Assembly (NCBI GenBank): GCA_035610835.1
Contig: CM069452.1
Span: forward strand, 23,875,121 to 23,939,120
Source of the DNA: Ophiura sarsii
Lineage: Eukaryota > Echinodermata > Ophiuroidea > Amphilepidida > Ophiuridae
Length of the DNA stretch: 64,000 bases
Direction of reading: 5' to 3'
Shown: in pieces, positions 14,101-29,100 of the stretch
Numbering within the stretch: position 1 is the stretch's first letter
Layout: each line of letters begins with the position of its first letter
Position numbers and translations under genes: made by a program
The notes under the pieces: generated by a model
The model's input: only the letters and a program-made list of their open reading frames with translations
What the model was told of the DNA's origin: nothing
Database searches by the model: none

Positions 14101-17100
14101 TTCAGCCTCACCCAGCGTGTGATGGTTTCATCATGGCTAAAGTAGCGGAGAATGATCAGGGTAAAACACACTATAGTCTGAAGGTGAAGATTACGGGAGA
14201 ACAGAATGCTTACATAGAATGCAGATATTCTACGCAGATATATGTAAGTTGACAAATCAACAAGAGAGAAACAAAAACATTGGAACTATCTTTTATTTCA
14301 TCATATATTGTGTTACATGTTCTGACATGTTTTTGCTATCATGCAGCGATGTACCACTTCTGGAAATTTCTGGATTTCCGAAAATTGATTTAAAAAAAAA
14401 AAATTAAAAAAAAATGTTTTTTAATATTTTTAAAATTATGTATATATATATTCTTGTTTCTTCCCAGAATTGATGATATTTTAGCATGAAAAGAGTAAAA
14501 AAACAAAAAAATTAGGTTGATGCCCTGTAGCCTTTTCTCTGTACAGGCCCCCTTAATTGTTTGATACCGTGCGGAAGCGCTCGGCCGTGGTCACTGCGTA
14601 GTGTTGCATTTGGTTGATTGATTTTCAGGAAATTTTAACTTATACCTCTGTTAAATCTCTGATCACGGTTTGATCATATTCCTGTTCATATACCTGTCCA
14701 CATCGGCGGCTAAAAATTAACAATGCTTGGTCTCTCTATATGAATGGGCCATTATGTGTATCAATGCTTGTATCTATTTCAGACTAACATAGCAGGTGGA
14801 ATCACATATGATGCTGCTAACCTGGCTGATGGTAACTGGCATCTATTGCTCGTTACTGTTGATAACACGGCTCTGAGAATTAACTTCTATGTTGATGGCA
14901 CCAAGATAGGAGAAAAGTAAGTCTTATATTATTAAATCTATCCAAATATAGTTATTACTCATCAGACAAATTAGTTATGGCCTTTGATCAATAATCATAT
15001 CATGTATTTGATAACTATCAGATTGCTCAAAATGGTTATTTATAGTTCAACTACAGTTAAAAGCCCACAATTATTGATACCCTTACCAAATTGGCAGTAT
15101 TTTGAATCGCTTTATTTGAGGAATGAGTTTCTTCTGGCTTAAGTTGCATAAGAATGTGATAAACAGCTGATCACTGCAAGAGACATGTATTGCCTCAGTG
15201 ATATATTATTGATGTGAATTCAAAATACTCCACATTTGGTAAGGGTATGAATAATTGTGGGCTTAACTGTATACTTTGTATTTGTGACCGATATATATTG
15301 TTCATCTTGTAAGTATACAAGTATCATCAACATCTTTATATCATTACTAATAATTTTCCTCTCTCTCTCTATCTGTAATGTCAGCCCTATGATACAGCGA
15401 ATCATAGATGGACCAGGACATCAATATGTTGGTGCACTTATTCCCGATGTTGAGATGTATGCCGGCCTCATGCAAGATGTCAGGCTGTTTAATAGAAAAT
15501 TGCTACAAGGGTAAGTGCTGCCAATTTTTTGGAGTGAAATGTTTGTTGATGTAAATGTTGTCTGTGTTATAGCAAATTGGTGGGGAGAAAACTTTTTGAA
15601 AATTCCTTCATGTTTGTGGCTTGATGGATGTACCAGAGTTCATATTTATCTTGATTTTTAAATTAAATTTTTAAATATAATTTGCTCTTCAAATGCGGTA
15701 GTTTCGATAATTCAATCATATCAGAGCTTCACCAACAGGTCCCATATCAACTAAGACTATAAATTCTATCTGTTTTTACTATGTGGTATTTTATGTGTGT
15801 GTGCAAGTCTAATGCTCTGATGACTGAGCTACACGGGGGAGGTTAAAAAAACTTAAGGTTTTTTTTAACCAGTTGAACCACGCGCTGAGCATGGCACGAG
15901 ATTGATGGGGCCATCGCGCGATGCAAGATTGTAGCACTGTTGTGTACGGTCCAGGAGGGTTAGGGTTAAATAAATGAAATTAACGCAAAATCTAACATTC
16001 TTCCTTTACTAAATCATTGAATTTTCATTCATCAATTCCAGAGAGATTGATGAAGTTTTCAACACTCCAGCTAGTACTGATGTGACCCCTATCTCAGGAT
16101 ATGTGACCTTTGCACCCGGGGTCACCACAGCCACTATATCTGTATCATCGCTACAAGACATAGAAGAGGAAGGCAATGAAGTCTTTACGGTAAATCTCCT
16201 GTCCAGCAACGGTGGCGCTGTTGTGGATAGCGATGAATCTACCGCTTTACTAACAGGTGAGTGCCCCTGTATGGCATGTGCCATTATTTTGTGTCAAAAT
16301 GGCTTTGTGCCTGTACATTGGTTTTACCAGCTTTTATAGACATTGATCAATGTGGTTTAATAAACTCAACAATGTATTGGGTAGGATATCATAAGTGCTG
16401 CCATCATCTTTTTCTGATTGCTTCCTAAATCTAAGCTGGATTGCGTGTGCTATGAATAGTGGGTAAGAGTTGAGCTTTTTCCATGATGGTTCCTCTATTT
16501 AAAAAACTAGTAAATCAAAAAGCTGATTAAGCCTGAAAAATGAAGAAAAAAACCACAAAATAGTCTTGTCGCAGAGCTGAATGATAGTGGACAGAAAACT
16601 GGAAAAGAAAATATTTTTAATACATAAAAGATATTTTCAGACTTATTTGTCAGTTTATTTATAAGCTATAATTACTTTTTTAACAGTTTTGAAGAGTGAT
16701 AATGCCAATGGCTTGTTTGGATTTGATGGACCCTGCACAGCAATGCACCGATCCCCTGATGCAAGTGAAGATGTACAATTCCAGTGCAACGTCATGCGTT
16801 ACCGGGGTGATGAGGGCGTTGTCACAATACCATGGGAAGTACGCAACAAAGAGACTGGTGCTGTAGCCTCAGAAGATTTCTCCACTGCTAGCGGAGATGT
16901 CATATTCCCTAATGGGATAAGAGAAAAGGTGAGTCGTCATAAAATAAAAGATTTTTTGTTGTTGTTGATAAATAAAGTATCACCAACATGATAATGAAAT
17001 ATAATTAAAGGGATACGCAGAATTTGTTGAAATATAATTTACTTCAGAATTCAAGATGAACATTAATAATGGTCATTTTTGCTCTTGCCACTCATGAAAT

Positions 17101-20100
17101 CACGAAAGCAGCCCTTATCCCCAGCATATATTCATACTGTTTAAGCGCTTTATAGCTGGGGAGCATACATTCTTTGAAACACATTAAAACGCATGTGACC
17201 TTCTACCCTACATCAAGGTCAAGGTCAGTCAACCACCCAAGTTGGCAATGATGTACACTTAGGTTTTAATTTTACCAACTTTAAAGAACATTTTGGTATA
17301 TGGCTCCCTGTGTCCGCCTCGGACAGGGACCGGAAAACCTCTATGCTCCCCAACTACAGTGTGAAATTCTGAACTAAGCCGTAGATCAGAATATTTGAAT
17401 TTATGTTTTGTTGTACAAAGAGGGCTGATTTTTCTTAATCCTTATATGTGTTAGTTCATACATGTAATACAATTGTAAACATTTACAAATCCCAGTTTTT
17501 ATCATATTTGATGTCCTTTAAAAAATTAAAATTTGGCTACTAACATTTGAACAAATATTTGTATTTCAGACAATAACATTTGATGCCATCGATGACATGA
17601 TACCAGAAGACACAGAGCTCTTTGAAATCTACCTTATCTCAGATCTTCCACTCTCTGACGACGGTCTCATCGGATCAACCAATAACAGCGGCGCCAGCAT
17701 AGACCCAGATGCAGACACAAACAATATCACCCTGGTAGCTAGCGACTTCCCAAATGGACTCATCCAGTTCTCCAGTTCTGCTCCTCCTGCTCCAAATGAT
17801 CCTCTTATCCCCCCAGCAACAGAGATGATGAAAGTTTCAGTGCCAGAGGAGATTGGAGTGACAAGACTTTTGGTCGTCAGGGCTCAAGGATTGGCGGGGG
17901 ATATCACTGTTGAATGGCGGACAGTAGATGGAACAGCGGTGTCAGCCGGCAAAGTTCCTATTGATTTTGTGGTGAGTGGAGTGTCCAGTATAGATCTTGT
18001 TTAACAAAACCATATACAAGTTGTGTATAGTTGTATTTTTCCATTGAAATGCATCATGTTCTGGTCCTTAATGATCATTTATATGAAATATATATATATA
18101 TATATATGAAAAATACTGGTCAAAACTCAACATCAGCGTGCGTGCATTGATTTTTCAATTTATCTCAAAACAATATACATACACATTTATTGACCTATAA
18201 CTCATTTCCATTTGTTTTCACAGAGTGGTGGTGGAACTCTCCGATTCACAGATCAACAGCGTTATGCCTACCTTGATATTGCCATTGTAGATAATAACAT
18301 AGCAGAATTATCCAAAGTATTCCAGGTACAAGTGTCCAGCCCTGCAGGTGGAGGTAAGAGATAAGCTTATTCCAGCAGTTATAAGATCATTTTATCAAAA
18401 AAATTGAGCAAATTGTCACTGGTCAATCTGAGAAATAGCTTTATCAAAGTTGACTAAATATTTCAATTGCAATGCTATGAGATTGTTTGATTGACTAGTA
18501 CCATGAATTAGGAATATGTCATTCCATTGCATGTGATCTGCATCTATAAATTCTTCATAAGTTGGTTTATTTATTATGCACAGATAATGTTCACGAATCA
18601 AAGAAAAAATAACATTTTGGCAATTTCTTAAAGTTTCTTCCCACTGCGCAAACAAATTAGGAACTATCTACTTTCGTAACCTGTGATGTTTCTTTGCCCA
18701 ATGAAATAAAGCTGTTGGTTTACAAAAGTTGTGCAGTAAGCTTTAGCTTAATTTTGTTCAGGGTATTAAAAAAGACATTGCCACCAATTGTTGCAACATC
18801 ATATGTTGAGCTGGGAATGGTGCTGGGGTCATCTTATGTAATTTTCTTATTTAAGACGACAGGGTCAGTGCCAGACGTTACATATGATACCTTATTAATG
18901 GCAGGTAGGTACATGTATATATGGGATTTAGTCACAGCCTTGCATTTTGATCAAGGATGCTCATTCAGTCACTAGTGTGTGTATTCAATTGTACTATTCA
19001 AGGTCTTCAAGAAATGTTGAGTTAGTTGGTTAAAATCACACTATAAATGGATCAATTACTAAACCATTTCATTCATTTTGTTCTTTTCACTTAATCTACC
19101 GTTGTTATCAATGTAACATAAAGGTGGTAAGTATACATAGTAAATAATGCAGCCCATGGACATATTTTTCTCAATTGATAGTTTACCCACACCCATCCCC
19201 TCACATTACCCTTATACCAGCTTGAATGTTTGCTATGAATATCAGCATGTGGGCTCTTAAACGTACATGTAGAGGGTGACAGGAGTGGTAACCTGTGGGC
19301 AAGTTGTACAATTGCAAAGTGTTTGAAAATCGTAGGACATGACATTGTTCAAATTTGATCAATGATAATCACACCAAATTACCTACCGAACTCAAACATC
19401 ACACACAAACCACAGTTAGGCCTAAAAATAATGGTTTGATTGGCCTAACATGACAAAAACGAATAGGGTAGGTCGGTCGGAATTTTTTAATATATTTTTT
19501 AAATCACCTGCTTTGGGGACATAGTCGAAAATGAAAGCAAACAGTCAGAAACTTAAATACTTTGTTCAATTTCTATATTATTTTTTTTTAATTTATTTTT
19601 TATTTTTTATTTTTTTCCTCCCTTAAAATAATGAAAAATATTCAGGGTCCAAGGATGTATTTAGGGTCGGTCGGGTTAGGCCACTCAAACTTTCTTTTTT
19701 TAGGCCTTACTAAGACACAAATTTGCTATAAATAAATAAAGTTTATTTTGAATTTGACACTGCAAATCGCTTGCACTCTTTACTATCAATACCTTTAAGG
19801 TTCACCACCATTGTTACCCTCTCTATGATTGGTTCAATAAATGGTTTAGTACTCTTATTAGTAACCAATCATATTGGATATTAGAGCATGAAAGTAGAAG
19901 GCGGTAGAAGTAATCTGGTTACGGGCAGCATGCATAGGAATTATGAAACTTATTTAGTTATACTAACAAGGTTGATGGTTCACAACTACGTCTTACAATT
20001 ACTAATCAGTTGGACCTTGAGCATATTTAGTCAGCATAGCATTGCAAACAAACAAAGATAATTCAACATTAAACAGTTGGCTTTAGGACCATGCCTGGTT

Positions 20101-23100
20101 ATTTTCTTCATCTAATTATTTACTGCTTCTGTTGACACATTCTTGTTATTGGATTCCTTGGATGACTTCATTCTGCACATCGCTTAAGCAGCAAAACATC
20201 AAAATCCATGTATAGTTATAAATATTAATATATTTTATTTTTCCCTTCTCCCCTTTTATACTTGTGGTATTGCTATATGAAATAAAGAATTAGATTGTTC
20301 ACTAACCTGCATAGTTAGAAAATAAAATATAGTAGTTTGTAGCTGTTTTGCTATACGTTGGTCTCATAATGTATAAGCTGCACCATATGAGGCCATACAT
20401 GACAACACAGGTTATTTTGATCTTTAATCCAAAAAATAACGCTTTTTATTGGATTTATTTTAATCAAACTAACAAAAATGTCCCCCTTTATAAAATCGAT
20501 GAATCCAGTGAGTTGTTAACCAACTACCTACTTCGAATAATCGCTTTCTTTAGCATACACACACACGGCAACGCTGCATTATACGCACAACGCATACGCC
20601 AGCAACTTTGTGTAGGGCGCACTTGAACATCGTAACGTGATGACCATACACACTTTAGGGTATGAAATATGCCCTTCCCCAAACTATATAATATCGGTGT
20701 ATCGGCTGAAATTCAGCCTAAAACCAATCAAATTGCATGTTGACATCCAAAACCACACCCACTATATTAGAATAAATAACATTTTTATGTTGTCAAATTC
20801 AGTTTTAAAATGCAGACAGTAATTATGATCAAATATGGGCTATAGAGAATGTGTCTAATTCTAAGTTACGAATTAGCATGCAGTAACCTGATGTCTATTT
20901 GGCTTTTAAGGACATTCCTACTTATATAATATGCTCAAATTTGATATATATAACAAGATTTTGTTTTCTCTTCACCTTATCCAATCACCCTACACAGCTG
21001 AGGTTGGTCCAGGCTCTACAGTAGAAGTGACCATAGACAGCTCTGATAATGCGTATGGTACATTCCAGTTTGGGGATACCTCTCTAACTATGGATGTGCT
21101 GGAAGCTGAGGTTGGATATAGTGCTGCAAACATAGAGGTGGGTACTGGTAGTGTTTGTTTCCTGAGGGGGTGGGGGCATTCAGATATCAAGTTATAAGCA
21201 TCGGTATGAATAAAAACATGGATTAGGCGACAAATAAAAACACCTGTTCTACGGGCGTGACCAAACAAACAAAAAAAATCTTTTTTAAAAAACATATTGG
21301 GAAGATTTGTGAAAAATTATAAATTTTATAAAAATCATTTGGAAATGTTTTTTAAGATTTTTTTTGAAAATTTCAAAAGTTGTTCAAAATACTCCAAATA
21401 TTTCTGACATTTTTGACAAGAACAGGGTGGTTTTTTTCCAGTCGCCTTTATTGTGTGTTTTTTACCACACATAGGCCTAGGAGTTATCATTTGTGGTTGA
21501 AACACTACTGGCTTTAGGGTCAGGTACTTGTAGACATCAATGGCAACCAAGTTGTACTGAACCTTGCACAGTCAGCATTTTAAGTCTTGCTTAACACCTT
21601 TGGTCCTCCAGGGTGGACCATATATAAGTTGTTTCATCATGGCTCCAATACTTGTGGCGCTTCTGAAGTTGATAAGAGTGAGCCTTGCATCATAATACTG
21701 AACTTTTGTCCATTTTTTCGAAAGGATATCAGTAGATAGGTCCCAGGCAGGATTACTACATAATCAATATAAATATAACAATCCAAGCGCCCAGAGGCTT
21801 TTTTGCATTCTGAGCTATATAAATTTCTTATATTATTATTATTATTATTATATTATCACGAATCTTTATTTTGATAACATACTAGGTGGTTCGCCTAGGT
21901 GGAAATCTTGGTGCTGTAAACCTGACATGGATGGTCATAGAGGATGTGAATTCAGATGGGGCGGATGTAGTCAACGACCTTGTGGAGGATTATGGGACTG
22001 TGACCTTTGACATAGGTCAAACATCAGCTATCATATCAGTTTTAATCAATCCTGACAATGTAAGTTATGCATAAAATGTTCAATATTAAAACTGTTATTT
22101 CATAGAACTATAAAAAATGGGATAACTCACTTCTCACTGGCTCTTAAAATAATTGCACCATGTGTTCCAAGTTCAAGGGTTATTTATCAAACTATCAAAT
22201 ATTTATAAATAAACTATCAACAGTTAAACCGTTATTTCATAAAACTATTAAAAAAATGGGATAGCTCTCTTCTTAGTGGCTCATAATATATTTGCACTTT
22301 GTATTCCGAGTTCAAGGGTTATTTATCAAACTATCAGATATTATAAAACTTAATGATAAAAATATGTTTAATTTTTTTGACAGTTACCAGAGTTGGACGA
22401 AGTGTTCTATGTACATCTGTTGAATACCAGCGCGGGTCAGTTGGGTGCTCCTGACAAGCTTGTTGCCGTGTTAACAGTTATGGCTAATGACGATCCTTAC
22501 GGAGTGTTTGTATTTGAATCTGGTTCTCGCTCCATCACAACTAATGAGGACAATAAAAATGTGACGTTAACGGTTAGTGAGATTCAATTTTTGTTCTAAT
22601 TTGCTATTTTGATATCTCTAGTATTGTTTAGTTTTGATAATTATATAGGGATTTTCTTTGTGCATACCCTATCGAGTAATGTCCGTTATCATGAGATCAT
22701 GAAAATGAAGTCTACTATTTACTAATTTGATATTATTGAGCTAGGATGTTAACACTTTTAGGAATTTAAAGAATTATTATATATCCATATACTGTTGAGG
22801 ATATCCTGTAATTTCATTAATTTGCTCCCATGTTTTATCTTATAGCTTCAGAGAAATGCTGGGGATGTTGGCTCCGTTATGGTGACATATGCAACTCTTC
22901 TAGAGAGTGAAACATTGACAAATTTGCCTCCCTATACAAGGTAAGGATTATGAATTTAATCCTTTGAACTGTATACACAAAACAGGTTGGCCGAGTCTAA
23001 CTTAAAACCTGATTTAAATGGATAAAAGTCATACACACAGATGTGTTGTACTCATTTTACTTCATACTGTTAAAGGTCGGGTACGGGCACATTTGTAATA

Positions 23101-26100
23101 AACTGGGATGGATGGGTATTGTTTTGAATACAGGTGGTATAGAAATTAAGAGAAAGCATCCCTTTTGAACAACTTAAACTGAGACCTGGTTTAAGTTAAA
23201 GGTAGATGACCCGATCACATTTTCGTAACACAGAATTATTTCAAACATACGGAGATTTTCATATCATATGAAAGCTCGTATTTTTCTCATCATCATACTG
23301 AAATTTGACGGCCTAAATCGGTATAATTACGGAGAAATCGATGAAATAACGTCGAATTACCGCGAATGGTGGTATACCACCGATATAGTTTGTGTACAAC
23401 TCAATGGGTACAGTTCACAGCATCTTGTGCGTCTAAAATAAGAACCATTAGAGCTATGCAACTCAAACTTTGGGACACGACTTTTTTAAGGCTGACCTTT
23501 CATGTAGAATAGAAAACTTCAAGTTCAAAATCGGAAAAGTGATCGGGTCATCTACCTTTAACTGATATAAAATGCTAACAGCCATCTCTGATGATAATGC
23601 AAGTAGGTATTAAATCAAATGTCTAAAGAAGAAACCAAATGCATACAATTTCCCCCCATTCTTATGATAATAAACGTTCATACAAGAATATTGAAATCTG
23701 ACACATTCTTCCTAGAAATCAGACAGAATTAAGCATTGATGAAATATGAGTTTGAATTATCAAAATGAAGAAATTCATAGGGGGGTTTTAGTTCCTGTTT
23801 TTATAGTTTTCTTCAAGTTTTACATTCCTTTAGGCTTTTAGATTTTAGAATTGCTATCATTTGGTCACTATTTTGGTCAATATTACACATTTGTCATCTT
23901 ACCAACAGGCGTGCTACCGAAAATGAAGACTTTGTTCCCAAGCGAGACATAGTAGTATTTCAAGATGGTCAACTATCAGCCGACTTAAATGTTAGCTTAC
24001 TGGATGATGTAATCCCAGAGACGGAGGAGACAGTATTTGTGTACATTGTGGATGTTACCCTTATGGCTAGTCCCCAGCCAACACCAGGTAATGTCAAATG
24101 TTAGGAATGAAAATAATTATCTTCAGAGAATCTTCTAAATCAGCAGATGGTCTGACTAAAAGATGCAAGTTTATTTATACTGCAAGCAACCTTTTATAAG
24201 TATTATTTTGTTTTGTTTCTATTCACTGAACAATACCTTGAGTAAAAAACTATCATCCCAGGCTTTATTGATAGATGCCATGCGTACTAAATGTGTTGAG
24301 TACATGTCAATATATTTCAGGAATCTCTATCTGTATAACTCTATTTCACCTCAAGCAGGAAATGACATTAACACATATTCTAAACAAAGATACAGTATTT
24401 TTGTTTCAGAATTGATATTCCTCTTTGATTGTGCCTTGGATGCAAAAAAACATCATCACATTGGAGTTACTATGAACGTGTTTCTACTAGGAAAGAAATC
24501 GCCAATAAACGCTAAGTTTGCCCAGTAGAAACAGGCAGAACCTGGCAATAATCGGTATTTTTGGTAATCCCAAAAACTTTCACAAACCAGGTTTGGAATC
24601 GGCAATAATCAGCAATAAACGGCAATAAACTCAATAGAAACAGAATGGCGATTCTTAGCGGTTTGCGCCGTGAACCGTGTCACGCTGGGTTATACACATT
24701 ATTGTGAAGCAATCTTTTTCAGGTGCTGTGGCATTGTTTGGTATTACAAAAGGTCAAATGCCGTGGCCTATCGAATAGGATCGATAAACTTAGCGGTAAC
24801 TTTTCGCGAGTAGAAACAGGGGGATTAAAAACTAACCGATTGAAACTTAGCGTTTATTAGCGTTTACTTTTTGCAGTGCCAGCAGAAACACGCTCTATGA
24901 TGGGATCACAGGAATACTGTCAAAGTGGAAATTTTTGCGCTACATTTATTTTCACTCTTTTCGCGAAAATAACAACGCGCATATATAATTATTTTGTATG
25001 TAGGTGTAAGGAAGCTATTGTTCAAAATATGCAAAGCGCGAAAAATTACACACACAAAAATGTCCACTTTTACAGTATGCATTGATGGAACTTCAGATGA
25101 TAAGGAGTATATGTATTGAGACTTTATTTATATTGTTCTTTCAACTTACCTTTCCACAGTACTAAACTCACCACGAGTTGGCTCTGAGAGTGTGGCCTCC
25201 ATAGTGATCACTGCTAATGATAATTCCAACGGTGTGTTGCAACTGTCGGCCAGTGAAGTCACTGTCTCTGAAGAATCCATGGAGTCTTTCATCAATGTCA
25301 CAAGGATTGCAGGTTCATTTGGATTGGTGAGTCATAGGTCAATGGTCTAGTACATGGGAAATAACATATTTCAGACACAAAGCGATAACTTTATCAAAAC
25401 AATTTGAGTAAAATGTAGTATGCAAACTTTCTATCTAAAATTATACCTTTTAAAAAAATAATATAAATTAAGGATTGGTTTTCATTTTGAGAGTACAATT
25501 TAATTTTAATTTACACAATTAAGGGCAAATCACTTGGACCCTGGACCAATCACTGCATTTCTTCTATGTAGCTTAATTCTAATGGGGTAATATTAAAAAG
25601 ATTTCTTTTTGGGCCATATAGACTGAGTAATTTTTTAATGTATGCAAATATGATGAGGTGACTCAAAATTGAATAGGTAAAGTAGGTTTTAAGGCCAAGA
25701 AGAAAAAAAAAGTTGTGTTGCCCTCAGCGACCGACCTAAAATCGTAAAAACTAGGGTCACATTTTTTTTATTTCTTAGATTTAAATGTTATTAAAAGTGT
25801 CTAAATGTACTATTTCTTGCTTGAAATGAATAAGTAAACTTAAATAAATGTTTTTTTAGACTATTGTCACACTAGAAACATTAGTTAAATTGACATATGG
25901 GCCTATATCAATTTTGTCTTGACATAACCATATATTTTTCTGTGAAAAAAAACAGAAAAAGAAAGAAGAAAAAAGGATTTCCGACCGACCGACCCAATTT
26001 TAAATTTTTGGCACTTGTGGGCAACACAACTTATTATTTTTCTTGGCCTAATGGGCAATCCTATTCTATTGTTTTTTCCATCTACAGGTCACTGTTAAGT

Positions 26101-29100
26101 TTCTAGCCATAGCAGGGTCTGCTCAAGCTGGTGTAGACTACAGTGTCACATCAAGTGATGTTATATTCTTTGAAGGTGAAACCCATAAGGCTGTTCCGAT
26201 TGAGATACTTAATGATAGAGTCCCAGAAGCTGCAGAGACGTTCCAAGTACGACTCCTGGATCAGATCATAGGTGGCGCTGTACTGGGTTCTCCCATCGAA
26301 GCTTTGATCACCATTGCGCCTTCAGATGATCCCAATGGAAATTTTGGTGAGTTGGTATACTATCTGCAAACTGTAATTATGTCTCAATTTATTACATGTA
26401 ACAAAGATATGAATTGAATTTGATTGTCTAGGTTATAGATAGCATGCTCTATTATTTATTTGCATTTTGTATCTCTTTTACGTCATTTACTTGTTTTCTG
26501 TATTTTTGATGGTATACATAAAAATAAAAAACATTTAGAAATATTGTGACTTTGAAAGCGGAAACATGCTTACTTGGAATTAGTATGACTTATAGCACGA
26601 GGCAGCTATAAGGAATTAATAGCACTCATCAACAGTACTGGTATTAGTGATGATTTATGTGGCAGAACTCTGCTGTACAAATCCCTGCACAGTAGGACAC
26701 TGATAGAACTTAGAAGTTTTGATTCAAGCAACACTGATCAAGATAGACAATCGTCTACTAAACACACACACACCAAGTTGGGACATAATTAATCAGGTTA
26801 TTTACGATGTCAAATTTATAGCACTCTGAAGCTGTACAATAAGTAAAATTTGTGGAACTCTGGACTGGCTGTGTATGTGCTATTATAACAGTTATTGTTT
26901 TTCAGTAAAATTAATGTGTTCAGTATGCAATTTCAGAGTTTCAGCACCGTAGGCCAAGTTGTATCGAGATGTCAATCCCACAATGCAAAAGGAATTTTGC
27001 TTTACAATGGTTATGGGCCAAAGGTTAATTCATCTATAGTTTAATCACTTCCAAATTGGCGAGAAATGTGCGGTTTTGGCAGAATGCACGCGTCAGGCAT
27101 GTGATGCACAGTGCACATGTTGCCTTCATGCACGCCTGCGTCCTTTTGTATTCATTCGCTGCTGTTAGGAGGCTTTGTCATTATGGAACTGATCAAACTA
27201 TAGTTATGCTCATTGCATTGTATGACTGACATTTTGGCAGAACTCAGCATCCGGTGCCGAAACCCAAAACCAGATATCCATTTCAGTTTTATAAAGGTTG
27301 AAATAACTCGGCAGATGAAAAAACCCTATGTATTTCTTCCATGCTCTACCAATTATAACCACCATTTTATATGATTGTTCACTTAGGATTTGGATTTCCC
27401 AATCAGCTCGAGAATGAGCCACCGCAAGGCGGATCCAGACAGTTGCTTCTGAGTGTCTCACGCAGAGGTGGTACCATGGGTGTGGTAGCGGTCACTTGGG
27501 AGGCCAGAGTGAACGGTCAGTTGGCCGTAGATGATGTGTTCCCTACTGGCGGTACCCTGTACTTCCTCACAGATGATGAAAGTCAGACATTCACTTTTGG
27601 GATATTACCTGACGATGTGCCGGAAGAGAGAGAAGTAAGTCATCAAAAATGGTTCATCTAGGATCGGATTAACAAAGCTGTATTATTTTTAAACCCTGCA
27701 TTTTAATTACCTGAAGGGGTCCGTATCATTTTAATTTGATAAAGAAATGTTTTAAAAATTCTTTGTATTTAAAGAAAAATCACGTTCAAATTTTCTGTTA
27801 TCATAGAATGTGCAAAAATCCCAATTTCAGTAAACTAGGTCAAGGGATCTCAATCACATTACTTACAGGACCAAACAATACACACACACATCACTGTTCT
27901 TCAGGGCATATTAGCTGCAAGCCCACCATGTTATTAGTTGTATTTTCTGGGATTTCTGGTCAACCAGGTGCCTATTGAAAATATTGGTGTACCCTTAAAA
28001 TTCCCCAATAGTTTACTTCCTGTATACACATATATTGTGACATCTTCCAATTTCAATTCAATTTATTATAAAATAACATTGTGGCCAAAGGCCAAATTGC
28101 GCATTTTTTTACAATATAAAACATAATATTATCATAAAAAATACATATAAATACATGATAAAACAGCGATAACATATAAGATACATAATAATGATTGCAA
28201 ATTCCCACACAAAAATTATTTAAGAATCCAAACACACACATCTACAAGCAAATGAAACAAAACATCCTCACACCACAAATGTACACTCACACCTCCGCAC
28301 ATAAACCCCCTTTATCACACAATTCGACAACACATGTATCCACTAAGCATGCACTCACACACAAACCCACCTACCAATTGCACTTCCCATTTTAACCCTG
28401 CTGAATTGAAAGAAACAAATTAGGTTTTGGTTCTTGTACATATGAAATGTATTTGCCACAACAGGACTCAAACCTACAAATGAAGACAATGCTCCCACCA
28501 CTCTTCTCATTGTATAGGGTGCAGTGTAGTAGTGTTTTTTCCACTCCACTAACTGAATATCAAATATCACACTTTTTCTTCTTTTTCAGAATATAGTTTT
28601 GACTCTAGTAAACGCCACAGGAGGTGGTGTGATAGGTGATAACTCACAAGTCACCATTACCATAGAGGCTAATGATGACCCACATGGTGTTGTAGAATTC
28701 ACTAATGACAACAATAGTGTGTTTGAAGATCCTGATGGTGACAGTATTGCTAGTATTATGATCAGTAGAAGGTAAGCCATGAAGCTTTAACATCTTTAAA
28801 TGAGGCATTATTATAGACACTGTATAAAAGGAAAATCAACACTCATTAAAGATGTCACAACTGTTAATCTGGTTAATCTGGTTATTCAATGATAATATCA
28901 TTGAAAATTGATATAACATTGTGACACATTGATACCTCATATGTGACACGTCACATCAAAAGCACCTGGCTCCAGAGATCAAAAGTTGGGGAACTTAAGA
29001 TGACTTAATTGAATAATTGAGCATGGTGAAAGAGATGTAAGATATGTTATAAAATCATAAGAGCAAGTCAAAATCCTTTTAGAGTCTAACATATATCAAT

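Noticed and set aside
18694..18975. Candidate extra exon in intron 13
   Set aside because: The translation lacks any Calx-beta pattern, and exons 13 and 14 already join as SSPAGG/AEVGPGSTVEVTI without a gap.
24163..24528. 121-codon frame in intron 18
   Set aside because: Low-complexity hydrophobic translation, overlaps the start of an inverted-repeat element, and exons 18 and 19 already join in phase within one Calx-beta repeat.
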